This document shows, piece after piece, positions 8,597-19,774 of a stretch of DNA of 64,000 bases; position 1 is the first letter of the stretch, and each line of letters begins with the position of its first letter. Position numbers and translations under genes: made by a program. The DNA lies in NCBI GenBank assembly GCA_963803375.1, contig CAWDMB010000014.1, forward strand, positions 62,001 through 126,000, read 5' to 3'. Below the pieces are notes generated by a model. That model did no database searches and had not been told where the DNA came from. It saw nothing but the letters and a program-made list of their open reading frames with translations. The DNA comes from JAOPZW01 sp963803375. GTDB lineage: Bacteria > Actinomycetota > Thermoleophilia > Solirubrobacterales > Solirubrobacteraceae.

Positions 8597-9724
8597 CTAG
8601 GACGAGGCGATCGCCTTGCCGTTGCACTGCAGCCCGTCGACCTTGGCCTTGGCCTTGGCCAGGATCGGGGCGGGCAGCGGGGCGTACTGCAGCTCGGGAG
8701 CGACCTGCTGGCCGGGGCCCTCGGCGTACTCGAGCCAACTCTTGACGAGCTTGGCCTTCTGCGCGCTGAGGCCCGACTCGCAGCCGTCCTGCCAGACGAG
8801 CATGAACGTCACCGCGGTGATCGGGTACGTGTTCGCGCCCGCCGCGTTGATCGTCGAGAACTTCAGGTCGGCCGGGACCTGGGCGCCCACGCCCGCGGCG
8901 GACGTGGCGTCGAGTGAGGGCTCGACGAACTTGCCGTCGGCGTTCTTGACGGCCGCGGTGGCGAAGTCGTTCTGCAGCGCGAAGGCCTGCTCGACGTAGC
9001 CGATCGCGCCGTCGGTCTGCTTGACGCAGCCGGCGACCCCGTCGTTGCCCTTGGCGCCCGTGCCCGTGGGCCACTTGACGGTCTTGTCGACGCCGGGGCC
9101 GCTCTTCCACTCGGGCGAGTAGTCCGCCAGGAACTCCGTGAAGTTCTTCGTCGTGCCCGACTCGTCCGAGCGGTGGCAGACCGTGATGTCCGTGGCGGGG
9201 AGCTGCACGTCCGGGTTGAGCTTCGTGATCGCCGAGTCGTTCCACTTCGTGATCTTGCCGAGGTAGATGTCGGCGACCGTCGGTCCGTCCAGCTTCAGGC
9301 CCTTGTCGACGCCGCTGACGTTATAGGAGACCGTGACCGCGCCGAGCACGGTCGGGACGTGGACCGGCGTGCCCTTCTTCTTGGCCGCGACCTCCTCCTC
9401 GGGCTTCATCGCCGCGTCGGTGGCGCCGAAGTCGACCGTGCCCGCGGTGAACTGCGCGATGCCGCCGCCCGAGCCGATGGCCTGGTAGTTGACCGTCGTG
9501 CCGGTCTCGTCCTTGAAGCGCGCGGCCCACTCGGTGTAGACGGGGGCCGGGAACGTCGCGCCCGCGCCGTTGAGCGTGCCGCCCTGCTTGCTCGACGAGC
9601 TCGAGCTGTTACTCGACGAGCCGCTGCTGCTGGTGGAGCTCGAGCTGTCGTCGCTGCCACAGGCGGCCGCGCCGATGGCCAGCACCGCGGCCGCGCCGGC
9701 GGCCAGCCAAGTGTTGATCCTCAC
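8597..9724 (-). CDS. pstS: Phosphate-binding lipoprotein PstS
   Basis: The GTG start at 9724 follows a strong GGGGAGGA ribosome site and gives 375 residues. The signal peptide ends in a lipobox (LAIGAAAC), so the protein is lipid-anchored outside the membrane. A Ser-rich linker of about 25 residues follows. Phosphate-contact motifs are visible: GAGATFPAPVYTEW, GSGGGIAQFTAG with GATDAAM, and SDESGTTKNFTEFL. It delivers phosphate to PstCA. Two PHO-box repeats lie about 85-100 bases upstream. Confidence 0.94.
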   Translation of the reverse strand: MRINTWLAAGAAAVLAIGAAACGSDDSSSSTSSSGSSSNSSSSSSKQGGTLNGAGATFPAPVYTEWAARFKDETGTTVNYQAIGSGGGIAQFTAGTVDFGATDAAMKPEEEVAAKKKGTPVHVPTVLGAVTVSYNVSGVDKGLKLDGPTVADIYLGKITKWNDSAITKLNPDVQLPATDITVCHRSDESGTTKNFTEFLADYSPEWKSGPGVDKTVKWPTGTGAKGNDGVAGCVKQTDGAIGYVEQAFALQNDFATAAVKNADGKFVEPSLDATSAAGVGAQVPADLKFSTINAAGANTYPITAVTFMLVWQDGCESGLSAQKAKLVKSWLEYAEGPGQQVAPELQYAPLPAPILAKAKAKVDGLQCNGKAIASS

Positions 9725-9768
9725 AGGTCCTCCCCCTCGGGTCGTGTTGGGTCGCGGCGCAGCCTGGC

Positions 9769-9790
9769 AACAGGGGCGCATAACCCTGTT
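9769..9790. terminator. Inverted repeat at the end of the receiver-less regulator gene
   Basis: AACAGGG and CCCTGTT form a perfect 7-base stem around the 8-base loop gcgcataa. The right arm overlaps the TAA stop of the regulator gene and the hairpin lies in the pstS leader. It may act as a weak terminator or attenuator between the two genes; no T-run follows. Confidence 0.4.
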
Positions 9791-10154
9791 ACGGAGCTGT
9801 CGCCGGTGTGTGAAAAGGGTGTGAAGGCTCCGGCGCGAAGCGGTAGCCGAAGCCCACGTGCGTGTGGATGTGGCGCCACTCGGGCAGCGCCTCGTCGAGC
9901 TTCACCCGCAGCTTGTGGACGTAGACGTCGATCGAGCGGTCGCCGTCGCGCAGGCCGCCGCCCCAGACCGCCGCGTAGAGGTCCTCGCGGCGCACGATCG
10001 CGCCCCCGTTGCGCGCGAGCGCGACGAGCAGCCCGAATTCGCGGACCGAGAGCGTGAGCGCCCGGCCGGCGGCGAGCACGAGGCCCTCGTGCGGGCGGAT
10101 CTCGAGCGCGCCGACGCTGATGCCCTCCTCGTCCTGCCGCTCGGCCGCCGACAT
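9789..10154 (-). CDS. Receiver-less PhoB-type winged-helix DNA-binding protein
   Basis: The 121-residue protein is only a Trans_reg_C winged helix (about residues 20-105): LSVREFGLLVALARNG, RREDLYAAVWG, recognition segment GDRSIDVYVHKLRVKLD and wing HIHTHVGFGYRFAP. There is no receiver domain and no room for one, because the divergent gene begins 117 bases upstream. It cannot be controlled by ordinary phosphorelay. The DNA-contact part closely matches the regulator at 3205-4053. It sits directly upstream of pstS with PHO-box arrays on both sides, so it probably controls phosphate genes and its own expression. Confidence 0.8.
   Translation of the reverse strand: MSAAERQDEEGISVGALEIRPHEGLVLAAGRALTLSVREFGLLVALARNGGAIVRREDLYAAVWGGGLRDGDRSIDVYVHKLRVKLDEALPEWRHIHTHVGFGYRFAPEPSHPFHTPATAP
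9809..9826 (-). promoter_or_regulatory. PHO-box pair upstream of pstS
   Basis: On the minus strand the sequence reads CTTCACA, four bases, TTTCACA, so the heptamers repeat every 11 bp. This matches the actinobacterial PHO box (GTTCACC-type direct repeats). The array lies inside the 3' end of the regulator gene, about 85-100 bases before the pstS start, in the correct orientation for pstS. Confidence 0.65.
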
Positions 10155-10200
10155 GAGACCAGGAGCATGGCGCGGCGCGGCGCGGCGGCGGTTACCCGAC

Positions 10201-10229
10201 CGTGAAGCGCACGTGAAAGACTCGTGAAG
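10201..10229 (-). promoter_or_regulatory. Triple PHO box in the divergent intergenic region
   Basis: CGTGAAG, CGTGAAA and CGTGAAG start at 10201, 10212 and 10223, exactly 11 bp apart. Read on the minus strand they are TTCACG repeats, the usual PHO-box orientation for the regulator gene that starts 47 bases away. The array also lies 42 bases before the DUF47 gene on the plus strand, so it could serve both. Confidence 0.75.
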
Positions 10230-10270
10230 GCGGCGCAGCGCGCCGCACGCCGATGCGACCCTCGTAACCC

Positions 10271-10900
10271 ATGACCCCCTTCCGCCGCGCAGTCGACGTG
10301 CAGGTCCTCGAGCTGCTCGAGGAGTCGGGTCGCAACGTCCAGCGCGCGACGCTCCTGCTGCGCGACCTGCTCGCCGACTTCCCCGAGCGCGCCGAGCTCG
10401 CGCGCGACCTCGTCCTCTGTGAGGAGGAGGGCGACCGCATCACCCACGACGTCATCCACCGGCTGACCGGCGCCTGGGGTGGCCGGCCGCCGCTGGACCC
10501 GGTCGACGGCCACCAGCTCGCGACCGCGCTCGACGACATCGTCGACTACGCCGAGCAGACGGCCGACTCGCTGGGCATCTACCACGTCGAGGCGCCGATG
10601 GAGCAGGCCTCGCAGATGGCCGAGGTCCTCGTGGGCGCCGGGGAGCAGGTGGCGCGGGCGCTGCACGCGCTGCGCACGAGCTCCGACCTCGCGCCCTACC
10701 TCGTGGAGATCCACCGCCTCGAGAACGAGGGCGACCGCGTCAGCCGTGACGCGGTCGCCGGGCTCTTCGTGACCGGCATCGACCCGATGGTCGTCATCCG
10801 CTGGAAGGACATCTTCGAGTCGCTCGAGGCGAGCGTCGACGCCTGCGAGCACGTCGCCCACCTGCTCGAGGGGATCGCGCTCAAGCGCAGCCGGCTGTAG
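10271..10900 (+). CDS. PhoU-like DUF47 family protein
   Basis: The 209-residue helical protein has the DUF47 pattern with two acidic metal-binding helices: LVLCEEEGDRITHDVIHRL near residue 50 and EIHRLENEGDRVSRDAV near residue 150. DUF47 proteins are PhoU relatives that usually accompany Pit low-affinity phosphate transporters. No pit gene follows here, so its partner is elsewhere or it works with Pst. The triple PHO box upstream suggests phosphate control. Confidence 0.85.
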   Translation: MTPFRRAVDVQVLELLEESGRNVQRATLLLRDLLADFPERAELARDLVLCEEEGDRITHDVIHRLTGAWGGRPPLDPVDGHQLATALDDIVDYAEQTADSLGIYHVEAPMEQASQMAEVLVGAGEQVARALHALRTSSDLAPYLVEIHRLENEGDRVSRDAVAGLFVTGIDPMVVIRWKDIFESLEASVDACEHVAHLLEGIALKRSRL

Positions 10901-11175
10901 TGGAGCTCCCGGCCGGGCTGTGCCTTCCAGCCGCAGCCGCTGTGCGAGCAAGGTCCGGCACGCGCCCCGCCGTCACGGACCGAGCGGGAGCGCGGTATCG
11001 TCGACGGCGACGTTGGAACTGCTTCCTGCGCGCCGAGCGGCGCCACCGAGACGATCCTCGACCTCGCCGAGGAGCCCGACCGGCCCGGTCGCCTTGACGC
11101 ACGCTGGACGTTTGATTCTCCGCTCCTTGATAGATACCGATGTCAGGGTCAAATGGATGGGATGAGAGGTCGACA

Positions 11176-12117
11176 GTGACCGTGAAGCAGCGCACAGCCC
11201 AGCACCAGGGCGACGGGTCGCGGGCGGCCCTCGATCCGCCTGGCGCAGCCGAGGACGAGAGCGCCGAGCTGGGCCTCATCGCCAAGCGCGTCGCCGCCGC
11301 CACCGAGCACGCCCTCGATGGCCCCAACCAGGAATTGATGCTCGCGCAGAAGCACGTCTGGATTGCAATCTGCGACTACTACTTCCGGCTTGAGACGTCC
11401 GGTTGGGAGCGTCTGCCACCGCAGACCTCGCTCCTGATCGGAAATCATTCCGGGGGGTCCCTGACGATGGACGCCTGGACGTTCGCCTTCGACTGGTGGC
11501 GGCGATTCGGCACCGAGCGCGTGCTTCACCCGACGGCTCACGATGTCCTGATGGCCGCGCCCGGCCTCGGCGACTACTTCCGCCAGGTTGGCGTGATCCC
11601 GGCCTCCCGCGAGGGCGTCAGCACGGCGCTCGGCGCCGGACGCGACGTGATCATCTGGCCGGGCGGCGAGGTCGACGCGATGCGCAACTGGCGTAGGCGC
11701 GATCAGGCTGTCCTCGGCGGGCGCAAGGGCTTCGTACGCCAGGCGATGCGCTCTGGCGTGCCGATCGTTCCCGTGGCCACCGTCGGCGGCCATGACACGG
11801 TCTTCGTCCTGTCCGAGGGCCGCTGGCTCGCGAACGGGCTCGACCGCTTCACGGGGCTGAAGAAGAAGCTTCGCGGCGCCAGGCTGCCGATCGTGCTCGG
11901 CGTGCCCTTCGGCCTGACAATCGAGACGATTCCGACGCACCTTCCGCTGCCGGCGAAGATCCGCACCGAGCTGCTCGACCCGATTGAGCTCGACGATGAC
12001 CCGGAGCGCGTCAACGATCGCGAGTACGTCGACTCGATCTACTTCGAGGTGGAGTACGCGATCCAGGACGCGATGGATCGCCTCGCCAAGCGGCGGCGCT
12101 TCCCGATCTTCGGCTGA
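11176..12117 (+). CDS. Lysophospholipid-acyltransferase-like protein (LPLAT, MGAT-like)
   Basis: The 313-residue protein has the acyltransferase core: a catalytic-His block LIGNHSGGSLTMD (a GNHSGG variant of the HX4D motif), then VIPASREGVSTAL, a WPGGEVDAMRNWR block replacing FPEG, and GVPIVPVATVGGHDT. It probably moves acyl groups onto glycerolipids at the membrane. GTG 11176 was chosen because AGAGG lies 7 bases before it; an ATG at 11140 lacks a ribosome site. The upstream ~275 bases hold no gene, and its last part is less G+C-rich, with a possible TTGATA/CAAATG promoter at 11127-11155. Confidence 0.8.
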   Translation: MTVKQRTAQHQGDGSRAALDPPGAAEDESAELGLIAKRVAAATEHALDGPNQELMLAQKHVWIAICDYYFRLETSGWERLPPQTSLLIGNHSGGSLTMDAWTFAFDWWRRFGTERVLHPTAHDVLMAAPGLGDYFRQVGVIPASREGVSTALGAGRDVIIWPGGEVDAMRNWRRRDQAVLGGRKGFVRQAMRSGVPIVPVATVGGHDTVFVLSEGRWLANGLDRFTGLKKKLRGARLPIVLGVPFGLTIETIPTHLPLPAKIRTELLDPIELDDDPERVNDREYVDSIYFEVEYAIQDAMDRLAKRRRFPIFG

Positions 12118-12124
12118 GTAGCGG

Positions 12125-12826
12125 CTACCAGAGGGCCCGCCGGGCAGCGAGGTCGTCGTAGGTGACGGCCACGCGCTCGCGCGATCGTCGCAGGACCGCC
12201 TCCGCCGCCCCGATGCGGCGGGGGCGGTCGAGGTCCGCCGGGTGGAGGTCGAGACGCAGCAGCGGGCCGGCCGCCAGCGCGCCGAGCCGCGCGAGCCAGG
12301 GCGAGCCGAGCCGGTGCGGGACGGCGGCGCCGTCGAGGCAGAGCGCCCGGGCGCGCGTCGAGCCGCCCGCGGCGCGATGCACGTGGCCGAGGCTCGCCCA
12401 TCAGTCGTAGGAGCCCGCCAGCGTCGCGCGCAGCTCGGCGGTGTAGACGTAGGCCGGCGCGACGAAGCCGCGCGGCGTGACCCCGGCGAGCCGCAGCACC
12501 CGCCAGCCCGCGCGGACGGCGCGCCGCGTCTCGCCGGCGTCGAGGCCCGCGAACTCGGCGTCGGGCGCTCCGGAGCCCGGGCGCGCGCGCCGGTGCCGGA
12601 AGCCGTGCTGGGCGACGGCGTCGCCGGCGCGCGCGCGCTCGGCCAGCCACGCAGCCAGCTCGGGCGAGCGGTCGTGGAAGGGATGCAGATCGGGGGCCGG
12701 GATGACGAGCAGCGTCGCGCGGCCGACGCCGTGATCGTCGAGCCAGTCGCGGATCAGCGCGCAGCGCTCGAACGTCGCCGGCTCGACGTCGTGGATGGCC
12801 ACGGCGAGCGCGCCCGCGCTCTTCAC
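12125..12826 (-). pseudogene. NodB-type (DUF2334-like) polysaccharide deacetylase interrupted by an in-frame stop
   Basis: Residues 1-141 contain the metal-site motifs AIHDVEP and QHGFRHRR and run to GFVAPAYVYTAELRATLAGSYD. An in-frame TGA follows at 12401-12403, and the same frame continues with WASLGHVHRAAGGSTRARAL to a natural stop at 12125. Relatives tend to have paired tryptophans here, so a TGG-to-TGA change is the simplest explanation. The product would be a cut-down deacetylase, probably inactive. No frameshift is needed to join the halves. Confidence 0.75.
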
Positions 12827-12852
12827 GCGGCGTCCTCCGCGAGGATGCCGCG

Positions 12853-13875
12853 ATGGGGCTGCTGCTCGTCGACCCGCATCCGCGCACGCTCGCGATGATC
12901 TGCGACGCGCCCACGCGCGCGCGCCTGGAGGCGCTCGGCGAGCTCGTCGTGCACGAGGGCGGCCCGATGCCCGACGATCTCGTCGAGCGCCACCTGCCCG
13001 ACGCCGTCGCCGTCGTCGGGCAGACCGACCTCGGACCCGAGCGCCTCGCCCGCGCGCCCCGGCTGCGGGTCGTCGTCAACGTCGAGGGCAACCTGCTGGG
13101 CAACGTCGACTACGCGACGTGCGCGCGCCGCGGCATCCACGTGCTCGTCGCGAGCGCGGCCTTCGCGCCCGCGGTCGCCGAGGCCGCGCTCGGGATGGCC
13201 CTCGACCTGGCACGCGGGCTCTCCGCCGCCGACCGCGCGATGCGGGCGGGCGTCGAGGTCTACGGGCTGGAGGGCAACCGCGGCGCCTTCACGCTCGCCG
13301 GCGCGGACGTGGGCATCGTCGGCCTCGGGGACCTCGGCCGTTCGCTCCTGACCCTGCTCGGGCCCTTCGGCTGCCGCGTGCGCGCCTACGACCCGTGGCT
13401 GCCCGACGTCGTCGTCCGCGCGGCCGGCGCCGAGCCGGTGGGCGACCTCGACGCGCTGCTCGGAGCCTCGCGGGTCGTCTTCGTCCTCGCGGCAGCCACC
13501 TCGGAGAACGAGGGCATGCTCGGGCGCGCGCAGCTCGAGCGCCTGCCCCACGGCGCGGTCGTCGTGCTCGCGAGCCGCGCCGCGATGGCCGACGTCGACG
13601 CGCTCGTCGAGCTCGCGGCGGCCGGGAGGCTGCGGGCGGCGGTCGACGTCTGGCCGCAGGAGCCCCTCCCGCGCGACCACCCCTCGCGCGCGGTCGAGGG
13701 CCTCCTCCTCTCCGCCCACCGCGCGGGCGCGCTGCCCTCGGCGCTGCGGACGATCGGCGCCCTCGCGGTCGCCGACCTCGAGCTCGTCCTGCGCGGCCTC
13801 CCGCCGGTCGCGTGCCGGCGCGCCGAGCGCGAGACCGCCGGGCGGCTGCGCTCGCGGCCCGTCGAGCGGACCTGA
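12853..13875 (+). CDS. D-isomer-specific 2-hydroxyacid dehydrogenase family protein
   Basis: The 340-residue protein has the NAD-binding block GADVGIVGLGDLGRSLLTLL near residue 150 and the catalytic trio expected of the family: Arg in ASRAAMADVDAL, Glu in DVWPQEPLP and His in LLSAHRAGA. These enzymes oxidise or reduce 2-hydroxyacids such as 3-phosphoglycerate. The substrate cannot be read from the sequence. It diverges from the broken deacetylase gene. Confidence 0.85.
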   Translation: MGLLLVDPHPRTLAMICDAPTRARLEALGELVVHEGGPMPDDLVERHLPDAVAVVGQTDLGPERLARAPRLRVVVNVEGNLLGNVDYATCARRGIHVLVASAAFAPAVAEAALGMALDLARGLSAADRAMRAGVEVYGLEGNRGAFTLAGADVGIVGLGDLGRSLLTLLGPFGCRVRAYDPWLPDVVVRAAGAEPVGDLDALLGASRVVFVLAAATSENEGMLGRAQLERLPHGAVVVLASRAAMADVDALVELAAAGRLRAAVDVWPQEPLPRDHPSRAVEGLLLSAHRAGALPSALRTIGALAVADLELVLRGLPPVACRRAERETAGRLRSRPVERT

Positions 13876-13879
13876 CCGC

Positions 13880-16145
13880 CTAGGCCGCACGCCGGGCCTC
13901 GGCGCCGTCGGCGAGCGCGCGGCCGTAGCCGGCGGCCAGCCGGCCGAGCGCCCGCTCCCACGTCCGGCCGCGGGTCGCCGCCAGCCCTCCGCGCGCGAGC
14001 CGATCGCGCCAGACGGGGGCGGCGGCGAGCTCGAGCACGGCGCCGGCGAGCGCGTCGGCCTCGGGCGGGCGCAACAGCCCGCTGACGCCGTCGCGCACGA
14101 GCGACCGCGGGCCGCCGGCGTCGACGGCGATCACCGGCAGGCCGCTGGCCTGCGCCTCGAGCACGACCTGCCCGAAGGTGTCGGTGGCGCTTGCGAACAG
14201 GAACAGGTCCGCGCTCGCGTACGCCGCGGCGAGCGCCTCGCCGTGCAGCCAGCCGAGGAACGTGGCGTCCTCGCCGAGGCGCTCGCGCAGGCGCGGCTCC
14301 TCGGGGCCGCCGCCGGCCAGGCACAGGTGCAGGCGCGGGTCGCGGGCCCTCGCGGCCAGGAAGGCCGCCGCGAGGAGGTCCGCTCCCTTCTCGGTCGTCA
14401 GCCGGCCCGCGTAGAGGACATGGACGCGTCCGCCGGGCCCCAGGAGGCCGGGCCGGCGGCGGCCCGGTGCGAAGCGCGCCCGGTCGACCCCGCGATCCCA
14501 GCGCGCGAGGCGCTCGGCGGCCACCCCGAGCGCCTCGAGGGCGGCGTCCGCCGCCGCGCTCGGCGAGAGCACGACGCGACAGCCGCCGTAGAAGGTCGCC
14601 AGCGCGGCGCGCACGGCGAGCTCGAGGCCCGCGTCGGCGGCGCGCACGCGCGCGTAGGCGGCGAGCTCGGTGTGGTAGGAGCCGACGAGCGGCTTGTCGG
14701 TCATGCCCGCCACGAGCGCCGCCGCCGCTCCCGCGGGGCCGGGACTGCAGACGTGCACGACGTCGTAGCGTCCCTCGGCCAGCGCGTCGACGACCGCCGG
14801 CAGGCTTGGGACGCCGATCCGCAGGCCCGGGTACGTCGGCAGCTCGGCCTCGGCCACGACGGCCAGCCGCCGGTCGACGCCGGCGTCGGTGCCCACGACC
14901 TCGACCTCGAAGCCCGGCACCCCGCGGTCGCGCACCTCCTCGAGGACGCTCGTGACGCCGTGCGGGGCGCCGAGCCCGTCGGCGACGAGCGCGACCCGCG
15001 GCGCCGCCGCGCGGCCGGCGAGCTTGTCCTTCTCGCGCCCCAGGAAGGCGGCCGCGGGCGCGTAGGGGATCGCGGGCACGCACGCGTCGAGCAGGGCCAT
15101 CGCCGCGCCGGCCAGGCCGGCGGGGCTCGGGGCGCCCGCCGTCGCGTCGGCCACCGCGCGCGCGAGCCGGCGCTCGTGGGCGCGACGCGCGCGACGCTCG
15201 AGGTCGGCGTGCGCGAAGCCCGCGTCCTGGAGCTGGGCGAGCAGCTCGGGGCCGTCGCCGTCGAGCCCGACCGCGTCGAGCCAGGCCCGCAGGAGCGCGC
15301 GCGTCGCCCGGGCGCAGGTCGGTCCCGAGCGCGCCGCGGCGCGCGTCGCCCTCGCGCAGGACGCGCTGCACCATCGCGAGGACCGCGGCCGGCTGCAGGA
15401 CCTCGGTGCCGTCGCCACGGCCGAGCGCGCGGACCGCGAGGGCCATCGCGCCGTGCGCCCACTTGGCGGCGGAGCCCTGCTCGCCCCGGGCCGTCGCGCG
15501 CCCGGCGCGGACGTGGGCGAGCGCGTCGGCCCACGTCGCCGCGGGCGGTGTCTCGGTGTAGGTGCGCCCGATGTCGACGCCCGCGTGGTCGTCGCTGCCG
15601 CCCACCCCGGTGCCGCCGTGCGTCTCGACGTAGACCGCCGCGGGCGCATTGAGCTCCGGGGCGCGGGCGCCGTTGCGCACCTCCCAGACCTCGAAGAGCT
15701 CGGCCAGCCGGCGCCGGTGGCGGACGGCCAGCGGCGCCCGCACGGCGTAGAACGGGTGCGCGAGCGCGCACGCGATCTCGTGCTCGTGGAGGTACGCAGC
15801 GCACCGCTCGACGTCGCGCGCGCGCTCCTGCAGCCGCGCGTGGTCGTCGGGCGTGATGCCGAGGCAGAGGACGTGGACCGCCTGCGGCTCGCCGCGGAAC
15901 CACGCGGTGAGCTCCTCCGACACGAAGGCGTCGGCCCGGTCGGCGAGCGCGAGCGCGCCGTCGATCGTGTCGTGGTCGGTGAGCGTGACGAAGTCCATGC
16001 CCCGGCGCTTGGCCAGCGCGTAGGCCTCCTCGGGCGGCGTCGCGCACTCGGGCAGCCCGAGCGCCCGCTGGACGCCGAGCCGCGAGCGCTCCGAGGCCGC
16101 CGAGTGGACGTGCAGGTCGAGGCAGATCGGGCGTGGATCGGGCAT
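13880..16145 (-). pseudogene. PHP phosphoesterase / GT4 glycosyltransferase fusion, frameshifted
   Basis: The N-terminal part (from ATG 16145) is a PHP domain with LDLHVHSAAS, LTDHDTIDG, ALAHPFYAV and GGSDDHAGVDIG metal-ligand motifs. At the GCGCGCGC run near 15295-15303 the frame shifts by one base. The C-terminal part is a GT4 glycosyltransferase with GLGAPHGVTSVLEE, VGSYHTELAAYAR, VLYAGRLTTEKGADLL and VVLEAQASGLPVIAVDAGG, resembling mannosyltransferases of the MgtA/PimB kind. The PHP frame has no stop near the joint, so this was one gene of about 755 codons. The shift could be decay, slippage at the GC repeat, or a consensus error. Confidence 0.75.
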
Positions 16146-17047
16146 CTCGTCATCACAGATTCCCTGCATCTGGACCGGTTCTTGTGAAGCGGCGGACAAG
16201 ATCGTGTGACCCGTCGGTGAACGCCGGCGCGCCGGCACGGCTCGACATCGCGGCGAGCCGTCCGGGCCGAATCCCATCCTCCTGGCCATAGTGGAACCAC
16301 GGAAAATGCGGGAAAAGCCCGCTTGATGCGCCCGCTCATCGGCGTCACGACCTCCGAGCTGCGCCCCGCGCACGTCACCGCCCCGCGCCGGCACAGCGAG
16401 CCCAAGGTGCCCGAGATGGCGCTCGGGATGACCTACCTGCGGGCGATCGAGCTCGCCGGCGGCCTGCCCGTCGTCCTGCCGCCCGTCGCCCTCGAGGCTG
16501 TCGAGGAGCTGCTCGACCGCCTCGACGGGCTCTGCCTCTCGGGCGGCCCCGACCTCGACCCGGACACCTACGGCGCCTGCGAGCGCCACGTCGAGCTCGG
16601 CGAGACCGAGCCCACGATCGACGCCTTCGAGCTCGCGCTCGCGCACGCGGCCGACGCGCGCGGGCTCCCGCTGCTCGGGGTCTGCCGCGGCGCGCAGGCA
16701 CTCAACGTCGCGCGCGGGGGCACCCTGCACCAGCACGTGCCCGGCCACCGGCAGGTCGCGACGGCATCGCGCCCGACGCACCCGGTGGCGATCGAGCGCG
16801 GCTCGCGCGTCGCGCGGGTCGCGCGCCGCTCGCGCCTGCGCGTCAACTCCTTCCACCACCAGGCCGTCGACGCGCCCGGGGCCGGGCTGCGGGTCGTCGC
16901 GCACGCGCCCGATGGGACCGTCGAGGCGGTCGAGGATCGCGCGGCGGCCTTCGTCCTCGGCGTCCAGTGGCACGCCGAGGCGCTCGCCGAGCGCCGCGCG
17001 CACCTCGCGCTCTTCGGCGGGCTCGTCGAGGCGGCGGGCGCTCGGTC

Positions 17048-18982
<1,935 letters not shown>

Positions 18983-19165
18983 GTGACCATGGTAGGTGGC
19001 CGCGCCGTGCGCGCCGCTGCCCGCTCGCGCTGCTCGTGTCCGCCGCCGCGACCGCTCCGGGTCGCGCGCCACCGGCAACCCCCACGACTCGAGCGCCTCG
19101 GCGACCGCGGCGCCTGCCCGCGCTGCCCGGTCGCGAGCGCGCTACCGGCTCCAGAGTGTCGGGGA

Positions 19166-19184
19166 AGGCGTCATATGGACGCCT
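19166..19184. terminator. Perfect hairpin downstream of the small coiled-coil gene
   Basis: AGGCGTC and GACGCCT form a 7-base stem around atatg. It lies 19 bases beyond the stop of the minus-strand gene at 19203. No T-run follows, so termination is only possible. The 220 bases between the ABC-F start and 19203 hold no other feature I can support. Confidence 0.4.
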
Positions 19185-19202
19185 GAGGCAACAGCAGGTT
19201 AC

Positions 19203-19469
19203 CTAGCGAATCCTCCCGGCAGCGCGCGCAGCCCGTCGATCACCGAGGTCGGAGGGCTGTTCGCTTTCTAGTGCTCGCGCCTCGAACTCGACGGCCAGAT
19301 TGAGCCACTCGATCATCTCGGTCTTTCTCTCCACCATCATGGACACCAGGCTCTCCTCGTTCGCTTGCAGCCAGGACAAAACTTCTTCCTTGCCCTCGAC
19401 CGCATCTCGGTACTCGCCCAACGTGCGGACTGCCTCTTCGTGAAGACGCTCCATTTCGGACATGGCCAT
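19203..19469 (-). CDS. Small helical protein, function unknown
   Basis: The 88-residue protein starts MAMSEMERLHEEAVRTLGEY and is strongly helical with heptad-like charge, ending in an Arg/Ala-rich tail. An AGGAG lies 11 bases before ATG 19469, which supports this start over an upstream one. Base composition is distinctly less G+C-rich than the neighbours, as is the ~300-base stretch upstream. I do not recognise the family. Confidence 0.5.
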   Translation of the reverse strand: MAMSEMERLHEEAVRTLGEYRDAVEGKEEVLSWLQANEESLVSMMVERKTEMIEWLNLAVEFEARALESEQPSDLGDRRAARAAGRIR

Positions 19470-19774
19470 TTTGCGTTCGACTCCTCTCGGTTGGCTGTTT
19501 GCTGTAGCGAGAACCCCGGTACGTACGGTTTCACCTGGTTGGTCCGGAAACCTGGGCGCGAAGTCTAACCAGTTAGACAATCGGAAGGTAATCCCCCATC
19601 GTTCGGGATTTCCCCCGTCCGGTCTCGGTGTTTGTCAAGGGCTCTATCGACGACCCGAGCTTGGCACCAAGCATGTATCCAGGCGCGAACGCGAGATTCC
19701 AAAGGGTAAAACCACTTATCATCAGATACTCGCCGATTGATCCTTCAACACGGGATCCTCCGCTGCCGTTCGCT
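19470..19774. other. AT-richer intergenic stretch with a palindrome
   Basis: No gene is supported here. The stretch is noticeably poorer in G+C than its surroundings. It contains a perfect palindrome at 19659-19672 (GCTTGG, ca, CCAAGC) that could be an operator for a dimeric regulator. It probably holds the promoter of the small helical gene on the minus strand. Confidence 0.4.

Noticed and set aside
9769..9790. The inverted repeat before pstS as a riboswitch
   Set aside because: It is a single 7-base stem overlapping the upstream stop codon and is too simple for a known riboswitch.
12401..12403. TGA in the deacetylase gene as a selenocysteine codon
   Set aside because: The family has no selenocysteine at this place, the neighbouring codon is Trp, and no SECIS-like hairpin follows. 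A Trp-to-stop change is simpler.
13386..17003. A 1205-codon open frame on the minus strand as one gene
   Set aside because: Only its middle encodes the PHP domain. The ends are low-complexity frames antisense to the dehydrogenase and C26-peptidase genes.
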